A DNA stretch of 57,454 nt. Origin: CAMEON01 sp964463245 (GTDB lineage: Bacteria > Bacillota > Clostridia > Oscillospirales > CAG-272). A model generated the notes under the pieces. The model saw nothing but the letters and a program-made list of their open reading frames with translations, was not told where the DNA came from and did not search any database. The position numbers were made by a program, and so were the translations under genes. Shown piece by piece: positions 23,668 to 31,871 of this stretch; within the stretch, counting starts at the first letter, position 1; every line of letters begins with the position of its first letter. The DNA lies in the NCBI GenBank assembly GCA_964463245.1, contig CAYXBU010000003.1, positions 1-57,454 on the forward strand, given 5' to 3'.

Positions 23668-24561
23668 GTGAGCTACGACGGCTACCGAGCACTGGCGGGG
23701 GTGTATGATCGCCTCAACCGTGAGATCGACTATACCCGATGGAGCGGCTTTCTGGAGCAGTGCTTTGACCGATACCTGCCCGCCCGCCCCCGCATCCTTC
23801 TGGACTTGGCCTGCGGCACCGGGCGCATGACCTTCCCCTTAGCGGATCGCGGATATGATATGATCGGCATTGACGGCAGTGCCGATATGCTGGCCGAGGC
23901 CTACGAGAAGAGCACCGAGCGCACTATCCGCATTCTGGACGAGAACGGCACGGACGAGTTGCCGAAAGGGGTCACCACCCCACTGTTCCTGTGTCAGGAT
24001 ATGCGGAGCTTTGAGCTGTACGGCACGGTGGATTCCGCCGTGTGCTGTCTGGACAGCATCAACTACCTCTGCGGGGACGGCGACCTGGATGCCTGCCTTG
24101 CCTGCCTCTACCTGTATATCGCGCCGGGCGGACTTTTGATCTTTGATGTCAACAGCCCCGAGACCTTCGCGCACATATACGGACACAACGCCTATATCTT
24201 TGAGGACACCGAGGGTGACGACGAGAACGCCCCCGGCGTTTACTGCGGCTGGCAGAACGACTACGCCCCCGAGAGCCGCCTCTGCCGTTTCCTGCTCTCG
24301 GTATTCCGCGAGGGAGCCGACGGTCGCTATACCCGCACCGACGAGGAGCAGACCGAGCGTTGCTACACCCGCGCGGAACTGGAATCCGCGCTGGATCGCG
24401 CCGGCTTTGAGCTGTGCGGGGTCTTTGGCGACTTGGATTTCAAGCAGGCCGAGGAGTGTGACCCCCGCTGGCACTTCGTCGCCCGCACCCGCAAGCGCGG
24501 GGATTGGTACCTCTGCGCCGATCGGGGTACCGACACAGGAGAAAGGACTGGACAAGAATAA
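23668..24561 (+). CDS. Class I SAM-dependent methyltransferase
   Basis: A 297-aa enzyme starting SYDGYRALAGVYDRLN. SAM-binding motif I is LLDLACGTGRMTFPLA, with motif II acidic residue in MIGIDGSADML and the post-II region DSAVCCLDSINYL. Overall it resembles YqeM/UbiE-like small-molecule or protein methyltransferases. The start must be GTG 23668, the only initiator just ahead of the conserved segment, with GAGGAG upstream inside the end of yerC. The stop is followed one base later by the Hsp33 start, so the three genes form one operon. The substrate is unknown. Confidence 0.88.
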   Translation: MSYDGYRALAGVYDRLNREIDYTRWSGFLEQCFDRYLPARPRILLDLACGTGRMTFPLADRGYDMIGIDGSADMLAEAYEKSTERTIRILDENGTDELPKGVTTPLFLCQDMRSFELYGTVDSAVCCLDSINYLCGDGDLDACLACLYLYIAPGGLLIFDVNSPETFAHIYGHNAYIFEDTEGDDENAPGVYCGWQNDYAPESRLCRFLLSVFREGADGRYTRTDEEQTERCYTRAELESALDRAGFELCGVFGDLDFKQAEECDPRWHFVARTRKRGDWYLCADRGTDTGERTGQE

Positions 24562-24562
24562 A

Positions 24563-25489
24563 ATGAGCAAGATATTACGCGCCATGACACGGGACGGAAG
24601 TGCCCGCATCCATGTCATCCGATCCACCGACATGGTCAATGATGCCATCCGCTACCACCACCCCTCACCCGTCGCGACCGCCGCACTGGGGCGGGTGCTG
24701 ACCGCCACCTCCATGATGGGCTGTATGCTGGGGGAGGAGACCGACACCCTGACCCTGACCATAGACGGCGGCGGTCCTGCGGGGCGCATCATCGCGGTCA
24801 GCGATTGGTGCGGCAATGTCCGCGGCTATATCCAGCATCCCGAGGCCGATCTGCCCCTGCGGAGGGACGGCAAGCTCAATGTCGGCGGGCTGGTCGGGCG
24901 GGACGGATTGATCCAGGTCGTCAAGGACCTGGGCGGTGAGCAGCCCGAGGTAGGCTCCTCCCCCCTGACCTCCGGGGAGATCGCCGAGGATGTGGCGGGC
25001 TACTTCGCCCAGAGCGAGCAGATCCCCACCCTGTGTGCGCTGGGAGTCCTGGTGGATGTGGATCACACCTGCCGCGCGGCGGGGGGAATCCTCATCCAGC
25101 TGTTGCCCTTTGCGGACGAGGAGACCATCTCCGCGCTGGAGCGCAACTCGGCAGAGCTGTCTCACATCAGCCGCATGATCGGGGACGGCATGGACAACCG
25201 CGCCATCGCCGAGGTGGCTCTGAAGGACATTCCCTTTGATGTGTTTGACGAGCTGGAGGTCGGCTACCGTTGCAACTGCTCTCGCACCCGCATGGACGCC
25301 GTCATGACCTCGCTGGGGCGGGATCAGATCCACAAGCTGTTGGCCGAGCAGCTGGCCGAAGGCAAGCCGGACGAGCTGGAGATCGTCTGCCGCTTCTGCG
25401 GGAGCCGATACAGCTACAGCCGCGCCGAGCTGGAGGCACTTCCCTTCCGCACGCCGGAGAAAACGACCGCGAGCGATACGGAAGCGTAA
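24563..25489 (+). CDS. hslO: Hsp33 redox-regulated chaperone
   Basis: A 308-aa chaperone activated by disulfide formation under oxidative stress. The N-terminal domain has HHPSPVATAALGRVLTA and the Gly-rich GGGPAGRIIAVSDWCGNVRGY in pieces. The C-terminal zinc site is CNC (in YRCNCSRTRM) plus CRFCGSRY, giving the canonical CxC and CxxC pairs. The length is normal. ATG directly follows the methyltransferase stop; AGAAAGGA lies about 18 bases upstream, so translational coupling is likely. A strong terminator follows. Confidence 0.97.
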   Translation: MSKILRAMTRDGSARIHVIRSTDMVNDAIRYHHPSPVATAALGRVLTATSMMGCMLGEETDTLTLTIDGGGPAGRIIAVSDWCGNVRGYIQHPEADLPLRRDGKLNVGGLVGRDGLIQVVKDLGGEQPEVGSSPLTSGEIAEDVAGYFAQSEQIPTLCALGVLVDVDHTCRAAGGILIQLLPFADEETISALERNSAELSHISRMIGDGMDNRAIAEVALKDIPFDVFDELEVGYRCNCSRTRMDAVMTSLGRDQIHKLLAEQLAEGKPDELEIVCRFCGSRYSYSRAELEALPFRTPEKTTASDTEA

Positions 25490-25510
25490 CGAATCGTAAT
25501 GCGACGAGAT

Positions 25511-25545
25511 GAAGGTATCTTCCCGAGGGAGATACCTTCTTTTTC
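25511..25545 (+). terminator. Intrinsic terminator after hslO
   Basis: GAAGGTATC pairs with GATACCTTC, with an inner TCCC/GGGA stem and a two-base loop, followed by TTTTT. It closes the yerC-methyltransferase-hslO unit. Confidence 0.92.
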
Positions 25546-25598
25546 TGTGCGCCGGTACATAGACTGTACCGTATTCCGTATAGGAAGGAGTGTCCGCC

Positions 25599-26351
25599 AT
25601 GCCCACCGTCTCAGATCGCCGACACCGCTTTGCCCTCCCTGCCCTGTGTCTGCTCCTGACCCTGCTCCTATGCCTGTCCGCCTACCTTCTGACGGGGGCA
25701 CGGCTCCCCCAACGGGCGGTCTCCGCCGAGGCGACCGTCCCCCCTGCCGCGCCCTTTACCCGCGTGGTCATTGACGCGGGGCACGGCGGCGAGGACGGCG
25801 GGGCGCAGAGTGCCTCCGGGCTCCCGGAAAAGCAGATCAACCTGCAGGTAGCGCAATACCTCCGCGCCTATCTGGAGGCGGTCGGCATCCCGACCGTCAT
25901 GACCCGCACCGAGGATAAGCTGCTGTACGACCCGACCACCGCGTACAAGGGGCGGAAAAAGCAACTGGACTTAGCGGCACGGCTGGAGATCGCCACCGCC
26001 GTACCGAACAGCCTGTTCGTCAGCATCCACATGAACGCCTACCCCGACCCGCGCTACAGCGGGATGCAGGTCTGGTATTCCCCCGCGAACCCCCTCTCGG
26101 AGCAGGTCGCCGCCCGCATCCAGACCGAAGCCCTGCGCCTGACCCCGCAGAACCGCCGTCGGATCAAGGCCGCAGGCTCCAACATCTTCCTGCTTGACCG
26201 CCTGGACACCCCCGCCGTGCTGGTGGAGGGCGGCTTTCTGTCCAACCCGGAGGAGGCCGCCCGACTGGGCACCGAGGCCTATCAGCGGCGGCTTGCGTTC
26301 CTGCTGTTTACCGCCATCACGGACGAGATGTATGCCTCGCAGGGGGAGTGA
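25599..26351 (+). CDS. cwlD: N-acetylmuramoyl-L-alanine amidase, CwlD-like
   Basis: A 250-aa Zn amidase (Amidase_3). Residues 11-32 are a signal-anchor. The catalytic domain opens VVIDAGHGGEDGGAQ (zinc His62 and Glu65), continues SLFVSIHMNAY with a further His, and closes with PAVLVEGGFLSNPEEA holding the catalytic Glu. The size and lack of extra wall-binding domains match CwlD, which makes muramic-delta-lactam in the spore cortex; the genome is sporulating. ATG 25599 lies eight bases after AGGAAGGAG; GTG 25590 overlaps that site. Confidence 0.88.
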   Translation: MPTVSDRRHRFALPALCLLLTLLLCLSAYLLTGARLPQRAVSAEATVPPAAPFTRVVIDAGHGGEDGGAQSASGLPEKQINLQVAQYLRAYLEAVGIPTVMTRTEDKLLYDPTTAYKGRKKQLDLAARLEIATAVPNSLFVSIHMNAYPDPRYSGMQVWYSPANPLSEQVAARIQTEALRLTPQNRRRIKAAGSNIFLLDRLDTPAVLVEGGFLSNPEEAARLGTEAYQRRLAFLLFTAITDEMYASQGE

Positions 26352-26416
26352 CATAGTTTACGCACGGAAAAAAATCCCCACCGATACCCGCCGTTTGCAT
26401 TTTTTTGCATTGTCCC

Positions 26417-26445
26417 TTGACATTATAAGGCTAAGATGGTATAAT
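26417..26445 (+). promoter_or_regulatory. Perfect sigma-A promoter of the TIR-Sel1 gene
   Basis: TTGACA (26417-26422) and TATAAT (26440-26445), spaced 17 bases, with an extended TGG before the -10. Confidence 0.92.
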
Positions 26446-26455
26446 AAAATATACC
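26438..26455. promoter_or_regulatory. Interrupted palindrome over the -10 box, possible operator
   Basis: GGTATA and TATACC are perfect inverted 6-base arms separated by six bases. The left arm covers the first four bases of the -10 box and the whole element covers the start-site region, where a repressor would block RNA polymerase. The partner protein is unknown and chance is possible in AT-rich DNA. Confidence 0.4.
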
Positions 26456-26495
26456 AAAACGGGATAAAAAAAGGAACAGGCAGGGGGAAGATCAC

Positions 26496-28634
26496 ATGGA
26501 ACAACTACGCTGTACCTACTGCGGCGGTCTACTGCAGGATCGCGGAGACTTCTACATATGTGAAAGCTGTCGCACCAAGATCAAAAAGAGTGCCATGGAA
26601 CGCTTGTCGGATCAGGATATTTTCGACCTGAACGCCGCCAGACGGCTCAAGGATGGCTTCCGTTTTGACGAGGCGCAGGAGGCCTATGACGAGGTGCTCC
26701 GCCGCAACCCGGACTGCGAGGAGGCGGCGTGGGGCGCGTTTCTGACCGAATACGGTATCGAGTATCAGGTCGAGGAGCAGAAGCCGACCTTCCACGCGCT
26801 GTCCGCCGTGCCGGTCTACAAGAGCCGCTACTATGACAGACTGTCCCCCGAGCACCAGCACGAGGCAGACGAAGCCATCGAGTTCAAGCGGCGGGAGGTC
26901 ATGCGGGGGGTGGAGACCCTGCCGTCCTATGATGTCTTCCTGTCCCTCAAGATCGACGGAGAGGATGGCCGCAGGACACCGGAGTACGAGTGGGGAATGC
27001 AACTGTACTACGATCTGCGAGAGATGGGCTACAAGGTCTTCTTCTCGCCGCAGGTGCTCAAGACCACCAACTCCGATTGGGAACCGTACATTTATCGCGC
27101 CATTCAGACCTGTCGGATCATGCTGGTCTTGACCTCGTCCATCGACAACACCAACGCCCCCTGGGTGCGTAACGAGTGGCGACGGATCCTGTCCCGCATC
27201 AAGAACGCCCCGCAGGGGGAGCAACCGCCCGCCTACCGCGTGATCGCCTCGGACATGAACTGTGTGCCGCCCCAGCTGAGCGGGAAACAGGTGCTGCTCC
27301 ACGGCGACTACCACCTGCGGGAGCTGATAGAAGGTGCGGTCGGAGAGGCGTGTGCCGCCCCCGAGGAGGCGGCAAGCCCGGCCGCAGGGCTCATTCAGGT
27401 GCCGCAGAGCGTACGAAGCATCAAGAACATCCAGCTGATCAAGGAGCTGTTGCGGGACGCGGGCTTTACCAACATCCGAGATTTCCCTCTTCATGACATG
27501 GACGGGACGGACGGGTACCCTTGGGAAGAGGGGGCATTGGCGTCCATCATGGTGGCAGGAGAGGACTACAACTTTGACGGGAATGCGAAATATTTCGACC
27601 CGGGGACACCGGTTCTCATAACCTATCACTGCGTGTCAGAGGAGGCGGTGGCGGAGCAAAAAGCCCGTGAGGAAGCCGAGCGCAAGGCGCGTGAGGAGGC
27701 CGAGCAAAAGCGCAAGCAGGAGCAGGCAGAGCAAAATCCTGCGGAATGGTTCAGATTAGGCCTAAATGCGTACAACCTAAAGAATTACGCAGAGGCCGTC
27801 AAATGGTTCCGCAAGGCGGCGGAGCAAGGGGACGCAGATGCGCAATTTAATCTCGCTGTGTGCTATGAAAACGGAGAAGGCGTTAGGCAAGACTTCGCGG
27901 AAGCCGTCAAATGGTACTGCAAGGCGGCGGAGCAAGGGAATGCTGCAGCGCAGAACAATCTCGGTGAATGCTATTATTATGGTCGCAGCGTTGCGCAGGA
28001 CTATGCAGAGGCGGTCAAATGGTACAGCATGGCTGCCGAGCAAGGGAACGCCAGTGCGCAATTTAATCTCGCCCTGTGCTATTTAAACGGTAAAGGCGTT
28101 AAGCAAGACAACGCGGAGGCGGTCAAATGGTTCCGCAAGGCGGCGGAGCAAGGGGACGCCGGTGCGCAATTTAATCTCGCCTTGTGCTATGAAGACGGAG
28201 AAGGCGTTAGGCAAGACAACGCGGAGGCCGTCAAATGGTACCTCAAGGCGGCGGAGCAGGGGGACGCCAGGGCGCAATTTAATCTCGCCTGGTGCTATGT
28301 AAACGGAAAAGGCGTTAGGCAAGACAACGAAGAGGCCGTCAAATGGTACCGCAAGGCGGCGGAGCAGGGGCACGCCGGTGCGCAGAATAATCTCGGCTTT
28401 CGCTATAGAAACGGTAAAGGCGTTAAGCAAGACAACGCGGAGGCCGTCAAATGGTACCGCAAGGCGGCGGAGCAGGGGCACGCAGATGCGCAGAATAATC
28501 TCGGCTTTTGCTATGAAAACGGTAAAGGCGTTAGGCAAGACAACGCGGAGGCCGTCAAATGGTTCCGCAAGGCGGCGGAGCAAGGAAACACCCTTGCTCA
28601 AGCAAATCTGAGAAGGCTGGGATTCAAGTTCTAA
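26496..28634 (+). CDS. Zinc ribbon - TIR - PASTA-like - Sel1-repeat protein
   Basis: A 712-aa multidomain cytoplasmic protein. Residues 6-25 form a zinc ribbon (CTYC, CESC). Residues about 40-140 are helical, with one TPR-like unit. A TIR domain spans about 143-240: YDVFLSLK, DLREMGYKVFFSP, a putative catalytic Glu196 in DWEPYIYRAI, then CRIMLVLTSS and APWVRNEW. Residues about 300-378 resemble the small PASTA-like domain of Firmicutes (ELLRDAGFTNI, PGTPVLITYH). A charged coiled coil (380-413) leads into seven 36-residue Sel1 repeats plus partial ends. Bacterial TIR domains cleave NAD+ or assemble as scaffolds; Sel1 repeats bind proteins. Function unproven; defence or stress signalling is a reasonable inference. 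GGGGGAAG lies upstream of the ATG. Confidence 0.85.
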   Translation: MEQLRCTYCGGLLQDRGDFYICESCRTKIKKSAMERLSDQDIFDLNAARRLKDGFRFDEAQEAYDEVLRRNPDCEEAAWGAFLTEYGIEYQVEEQKPTFHALSAVPVYKSRYYDRLSPEHQHEADEAIEFKRREVMRGVETLPSYDVFLSLKIDGEDGRRTPEYEWGMQLYYDLREMGYKVFFSPQVLKTTNSDWEPYIYRAIQTCRIMLVLTSSIDNTNAPWVRNEWRRILSRIKNAPQGEQPPAYRVIASDMNCVPPQLSGKQVLLHGDYHLRELIEGAVGEACAAPEEAASPAAGLIQVPQSVRSIKNIQLIKELLRDAGFTNIRDFPLHDMDGTDGYPWEEGALASIMVAGEDYNFDGNAKYFDPGTPVLITYHCVSEEAVAEQKAREEAERKAREEAEQKRKQEQAEQNPAEWFRLGLNAYNLKNYAEAVKWFRKAAEQGDADAQFNLAVCYENGEGVRQDFAEAVKWYCKAAEQGNAAAQNNLGECYYYGRSVAQDYAEAVKWYSMAAEQGNASAQFNLALCYLNGKGVKQDNAEAVKWFRKAAEQGDAGAQFNLALCYEDGEGVRQDNAEAVKWYLKAAEQGDARAQFNLAWCYVNGKGVRQDNEEAVKWYRKAAEQGHAGAQNNLGFRYRNGKGVKQDNAEAVKWYRKAAEQGHADAQNNLGFCYENGKGVRQDNAEAVKWFRKAAEQGNTLAQANLRRLGFKF
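27834..28589 (+). repeat. Seven 108-bp Sel1-coding repeats
   Basis: Seven consecutive 108-base units code the Sel1 repeats, each with EAVKWYRKAAEQG-type helices. Several blocks (GAGGCCGTCAAATGG, AAGGCGGCGGAGCA, CAAGACAACGCGGAGGC) are identical between copies, so the array can recombine. One-codon differences concentrate at the start of each unit. Confidence 0.9.
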
Positions 28635-28664
28635 TCCAGCCCGTATACCCCCCAAAAAGCCCAA

Positions 28665-28702
28665 AACCACCGCCCCGACGGTCATCCCTCGGCGCGGTGG
28701 TT
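28665..28702. terminator. Terminator hairpin between convergent TIR and ADP-ribosylhydrolase genes
   Basis: AACCACCGC (28665-28673) pairs with GCGGTGGTT (28694-28702), with an inner imperfect stem, followed by CTCTGTTTGC. It lies in the 88-base gap between the two 3' ends. Confidence 0.75.
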
Positions 28703-28722
28703 CTCTGTTTGCATATTATGTA

Positions 28723-29526
28723 TTACCTATTTTCCTTCGGGTACAGCCTTGTCGCATAAGCCAAGAACAGGCGGCTCAGGCGGTCATCCAGACAGGCAAT
28801 GCCCTGCTTCTGGATGTCGGCGGGAATGCCGTAGTAGGCCTCCGCGATGGCTCCCGCGATACAGGCCTGCGTATCCGCATCCCCCCCCAGCGAGACCGCG
28901 TTGCGGATGGCGTCCTCATACCCCGTGGACTCCAAAAAGGACACGATGGCCTGCGGAACGCTCCCCGGGCAGGTCGCATCAAAGCGGTAGGCCGAGCGGA
29001 TCTTGTCCAGACGGAACTCCATCGGGTAGTAGTAGGAGGCGATATGCCCCCGAATGCGCTTCTTGTCGTGGGTAGTACGCGCCAGGTAGACCGCCGCCGC
29101 GACCGCCTGCGCCCCGCGAATGCCGTCGGGGTGGTCATGGGTCACCTCGGCACTCCAACGCGCCAGGCGTTCGGCCTCCTCCAGGGTCTGTGCGCGCCAG
29201 CCGATCGGCGAGACCCGCATGGCCGAGCCGTTGCCGTAGCTGTGGTAGGAGACACCGTCCCCCTCCTCCAGCCAGCGGACGAACCGCTTGCCGTAGCCCG
29301 CATCGGGGTACTCTCGCCCCAGGAGCCGCATGAACTTGACCAGATCCCGCTTGTAGCGTTCCTCATCGGTGCAATCCGAGGCCGCCGTGACCAGTCCCAC
29401 CGCGACCGTCATGATGGTGTCATCCGTCGGATGACAGCCGGGGGAGAACAGGGGAAATTCCTTGGTCTTAATCGGTTCAAATTCGTAGACCGACCCGATG
29501 ATATCTCCAATGATCGCGCCAAGCAT
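28723..29526 (-). CDS. ADP-ribosylglycohydrolase family protein (compact)
   Basis: A 267-aa single-domain DraG/ARH protein. GAIIGDIIGSVYEF opens the fold; CHPTDDTIMTVAV is the first metal-binding motif, GNGSAMRVSPIGW the ribose loop, and SLGGDADTQACIAGAIAEAYYG the second metal motif with its Asp residues. It removes ADP-ribose from protein side chains or small molecules. The length is normal for the family and all recognisable metal ligands are present. ATG with GGAGGGGA upstream and its own consensus promoter. It is convergent with the TIR-Sel1 gene and separate from the 599-aa family member at the window start. Confidence 0.93.
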   Translation of the reverse strand: MLGAIIGDIIGSVYEFEPIKTKEFPLFSPGCHPTDDTIMTVAVGLVTAASDCTDEERYKRDLVKFMRLLGREYPDAGYGKRFVRWLEEGDGVSYHSYGNGSAMRVSPIGWRAQTLEEAERLARWSAEVTHDHPDGIRGAQAVAAAVYLARTTHDKKRIRGHIASYYYPMEFRLDKIRSAYRFDATCPGSVPQAIVSFLESTGYEDAIRNAVSLGGDADTQACIAGAIAEAYYGIPADIQKQGIACLDDRLSRLFLAYATRLYPKENR

Positions 29527-29597
29527 AGTATCCCCTCCGTTTCATACAGCCCGACGGCGGAGCCGCCGTATCCGGGCGAATTCGACCTTCTGTCTGT

Positions 29598-29626
29598 ATT
29601 ATACCATACTTTTTCCCAAAAGTCAA
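29598..29626 (-). promoter_or_regulatory. Sigma-A promoter of the compact ADP-ribosylglycohydrolase
   Basis: On the minus strand TTGACT (29626-29621) and TATAAT (29603-29598) with 17-base spacing and an extended TGG. The leader contains a 16-base palindrome ACGGCGGAGCCGCCGT (29554-29569) that would form a hairpin before the ribosome site. Confidence 0.88.
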
Positions 29627-29694
29627 ACGAATTTACGAAAAAAATTTACAATAGTTTCAAGAGATCCTCTGCCAAATTCCCCTTGCAAAGGATC

Positions 29695-29722
29695 GGCGGG
29701 CGGCTCCTCGGAGCAGCCCGCC
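29695..29722 (-). terminator. Hairpin downstream of proC
   Basis: GGCGGGC and GCCCGCC arms enclose a smaller GGCTCC/GGAGCA stem, nine bases past the proC stop. The following tract is not strongly T-rich, so efficiency is uncertain. Confidence 0.55.
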
Positions 29723-29730
29723 TGTCACAC

Positions 29731-30534
29731 TTACTTTTTGACCGTCTTCTCGTACGCGGCGCGGACAGCCTCGACCGCCGCACTGCGGAAGGCGCTCCGC
29801 TCCAGCGCGGCGACTCCCTCGATGGTGGTCCCGCCGGGACTGCAGACAGCATCCTTGAGCGCACCGGGGTGCTTCCCGCTCTCCAGCACCATCTCGGCAC
29901 TGCCGCGCAGCATGGCGGCGGCGTACCGCTGGGCACTTGCGCGGGGGACACCGCAGGCGACCGCCCCGTCTGCCAGAGCCTCGATGAACATATAAGCGAA
30001 GGCGGGACCGCACCCGGTCAGGGTTCCGGCGGCATCGATCAGCCCCTCGGGCAGCTCGTCGATCAGCCCGGCACCGCCCAGCCTATCGCAAAACAGTGCC
30101 ACATCCTCCTCCGACACGCGGGCATTATGCGCGTACAGGATAATACCCTCCCCCACCGCGCAGGGGGTGTTGGGCAGGATGCGGATGATGCGTCGATCCG
30201 CACCGAACAGCTCCTCCAGCCGCGCTATGCTGACCCCCGCCAGCATGGACACCAGCACGGTGTCCTCGGACACCGACGGTGCTATCTCCGCCGCCAGCTC
30301 GGTGATCATACCCGGCTTGACACCGAGGAAGAGCAGGCGGCTGTCCCGCGCCAGCTCGGAGTTGCTCGCGGCGGTGGCACAGCCCAGCCGTCGGGCGGCC
30401 TCCTGTGTTTCGGGCAGAGTGCGGCAGATCACCGCGACCCCCTCCGCCGTGTGGCGGCGGCAGACCGCCTCGGCCAGCGTACCGCCCATGTTTCCGGCTC
30501 CGATAAAGCCTGTGATATAGCGAAAATCCTTCAT
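29731..30534 (-). CDS. proC: Pyrroline-5-carboxylate reductase
   Basis: Last step of proline synthesis: NAD(P)H-dependent reduction of P5C. The 267-aa protein has the Rossmann start YITGFIGAGNMGGTLAEAV, LFLGVKPGM, RILPNTPCAVGEG, and the C-terminal dimerisation signature GCGPAFAYMFIEALADGAV and SPGGTTIEGV. The start is ATG 30534 or GTG 30546; AAGGAG is 14 and 2 bases away respectively, and I favour the ATG because the fold begins right after it. Follows proA by 42 bases. Confidence 0.96.
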   Translation of the reverse strand: MKDFRYITGFIGAGNMGGTLAEAVCRRHTAEGVAVICRTLPETQEAARRLGCATAASNSELARDSRLLFLGVKPGMITELAAEIAPSVSEDTVLVSMLAGVSIARLEELFGADRRIIRILPNTPCAVGEGIILYAHNARVSEEDVALFCDRLGGAGLIDELPEGLIDAAGTLTGCGPAFAYMFIEALADGAVACGVPRASAQRYAAAMLRGSAEMVLESGKHPGALKDAVCSPGGTTIEGVAALERSAFRSAAVEAVRAAYEKTVKK

Positions 30535-30576
30535 AAGGTCAAGCACCTCTCCTTCGCCTCGGGTCGCGTGCCGCGC

Positions 30577-31869
30577 TCAGCGCACCTGCCCGTTCCCGGT
30601 AATGATGTATTTGTAGGTAGTCAGCTCGCAAAGCCCCATGGGGCCGCGCGCGTGGAGCTTCTGGGTGGAGATCCCCATCTCACAGCCCAGCCCGAACTCC
30701 CCGCCGTCGGTAAACCGCGTGGACACGTTGACATACACAGCGGCACTGTCCACTGCCGTGGTGAATCGCGCGGCGGTGTCGGCATCCTCGGTCAGGATGC
30801 ACTCACTGTGCCCGGTGGAATGCGCCGCGATATGCGAGATGGCCTCCTCGACCGAGTCCACCACCCGCACGGCCAGCACATAGTCCAAAAATTCCGTATC
30901 AAAATCCCGCTCGCCTGCCGCCGTGCCGGGGATGATCTCCCCCGCTTTCCTGTCCAGCCGCAGCTCGACCGGGGTCAGTCCCTGTGCGGCGCGGTCATCC
31001 ACCAGTGCTTGTCGGAGCAGGGGCAGGAACTTATCCGCCACGTCGCGGTGGACAAGGCAGACCTCCGCCGCGTTGCAGACCGACGGACGGGAGGTCTTGG
31101 CGTTGACCAATATCCGCACCGCCATCTGCAGGTCGGCCGCACGGTCTACATACACATGGCAGATTCCGGTGCCCGTCTGGATGCAGGGCACCGTCGCGTT
31201 CTCGACACAGGCGCGGATCAACCCGGCTCCGCCGCGCGGGATGAGCAGGTCGACCAGCCCGTCTGCCGTCATCAGCTCGGTCGCACCGGCGCGGTCGGTG
31301 TCCTCCACCAGCGCGATGCAGTCGGGCGAGACCTCCGTGCATCCTGCCGGGCATCCTGCCGGGCATCCTGCCGCGCAGAAGCCCTCCCGCAGAGCCTCGA
31401 TAATGGCCGTGCAGGTCGCGTGTGCCTCCCGCCCGCACCGCAGGACACAGGCGTTGCCGCTCATCAGAGCCAGCGCGACGGCATCCGAGGTGACATTGGG
31501 GCGGCTCTCGTATATGATGGCGATCAGCCCGAAGGGCACCCGCACGCGGCATATGGTCATGCCGTTGGGGCGAGTGATCTCCGAGATGACCTCCCCGACG
31601 GGATCGGGAAGGCTTGCCACCTCCCGCATTCCCCGCGCCATCCCGTCAATGCGGGACTCGGTCAGGAGGAGGCGATCGGCCATGACCGCCGATACCGTCC
31701 CGCTCGCCGCCTCCATGTCCCGGCGGTTGGCGGCCAGTATGTCGGCTGTATGGGCAAGCAGGCTGTCTGCCATAGCATTCAGCAGGCTACTCTTCTGCGC
31801 GGTGCTCAGGAGCGCGACACCTCCTGCCGCCCGCTTGGCCTTGACCAGAATATCATGTGTGCTCTGCAT
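30577..31869 (-). CDS. proA: Gamma-glutamyl phosphate reductase
   Basis: Second step of proline synthesis: NADPH-dependent reduction of gamma-glutamyl phosphate to the semialdehyde. The 430-aa aldehyde-dehydrogenase-fold enzyme shows VPFGLIAIIYESRPNVTSDAV, LIPRGGAGLI, and the catalytic Cys region RPSVCNAAEVCLVH. An unusual Cys-Pro-Ala-Gly tandem (AAGCPAGCPAGCTEV) occurs in a surface loop after REGFC and is coded by a 12-base repeat. ATG 31869 is seven bases after AGGAGG; the GTG two codons earlier is too close. Two bases separate it from the proB stop. Confidence 0.97.
   Translation of the reverse strand: MQSTHDILVKAKRAAGGVALLSTAQKSSLLNAMADSLLAHTADILAANRRDMEAASGTVSAVMADRLLLTESRIDGMARGMREVASLPDPVGEVISEITRPNGMTICRVRVPFGLIAIIYESRPNVTSDAVALALMSGNACVLRCGREAHATCTAIIEALREGFCAAGCPAGCPAGCTEVSPDCIALVEDTDRAGATELMTADGLVDLLIPRGGAGLIRACVENATVPCIQTGTGICHVYVDRAADLQMAVRILVNAKTSRPSVCNAAEVCLVHRDVADKFLPLLRQALVDDRAAQGLTPVELRLDRKAGEIIPGTAAGERDFDTEFLDYVLAVRVVDSVEEAISHIAAHSTGHSECILTEDADTAARFTTAVDSAAVYVNVSTRFTDGGEFGLGCEMGISTQKLHARGPMGLCELTTYKYIITGNGQVR
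31339..31374 (-). repeat. Three tandem 12-bp units inside proA
   Basis: Three copies of GCATCCTGCCGG (last one ending in C) code CPAG on the minus strand. Each copy change would add or remove four residues without a frameshift. Confidence 0.85.
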
Positions 31870-31871
31870 CT

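Noticed and set aside
27834..28589. 108-bp repeats as a satellite or CRISPR-like array
   Set aside because: They code Sel1 helices in frame throughout, with codon-level variation.
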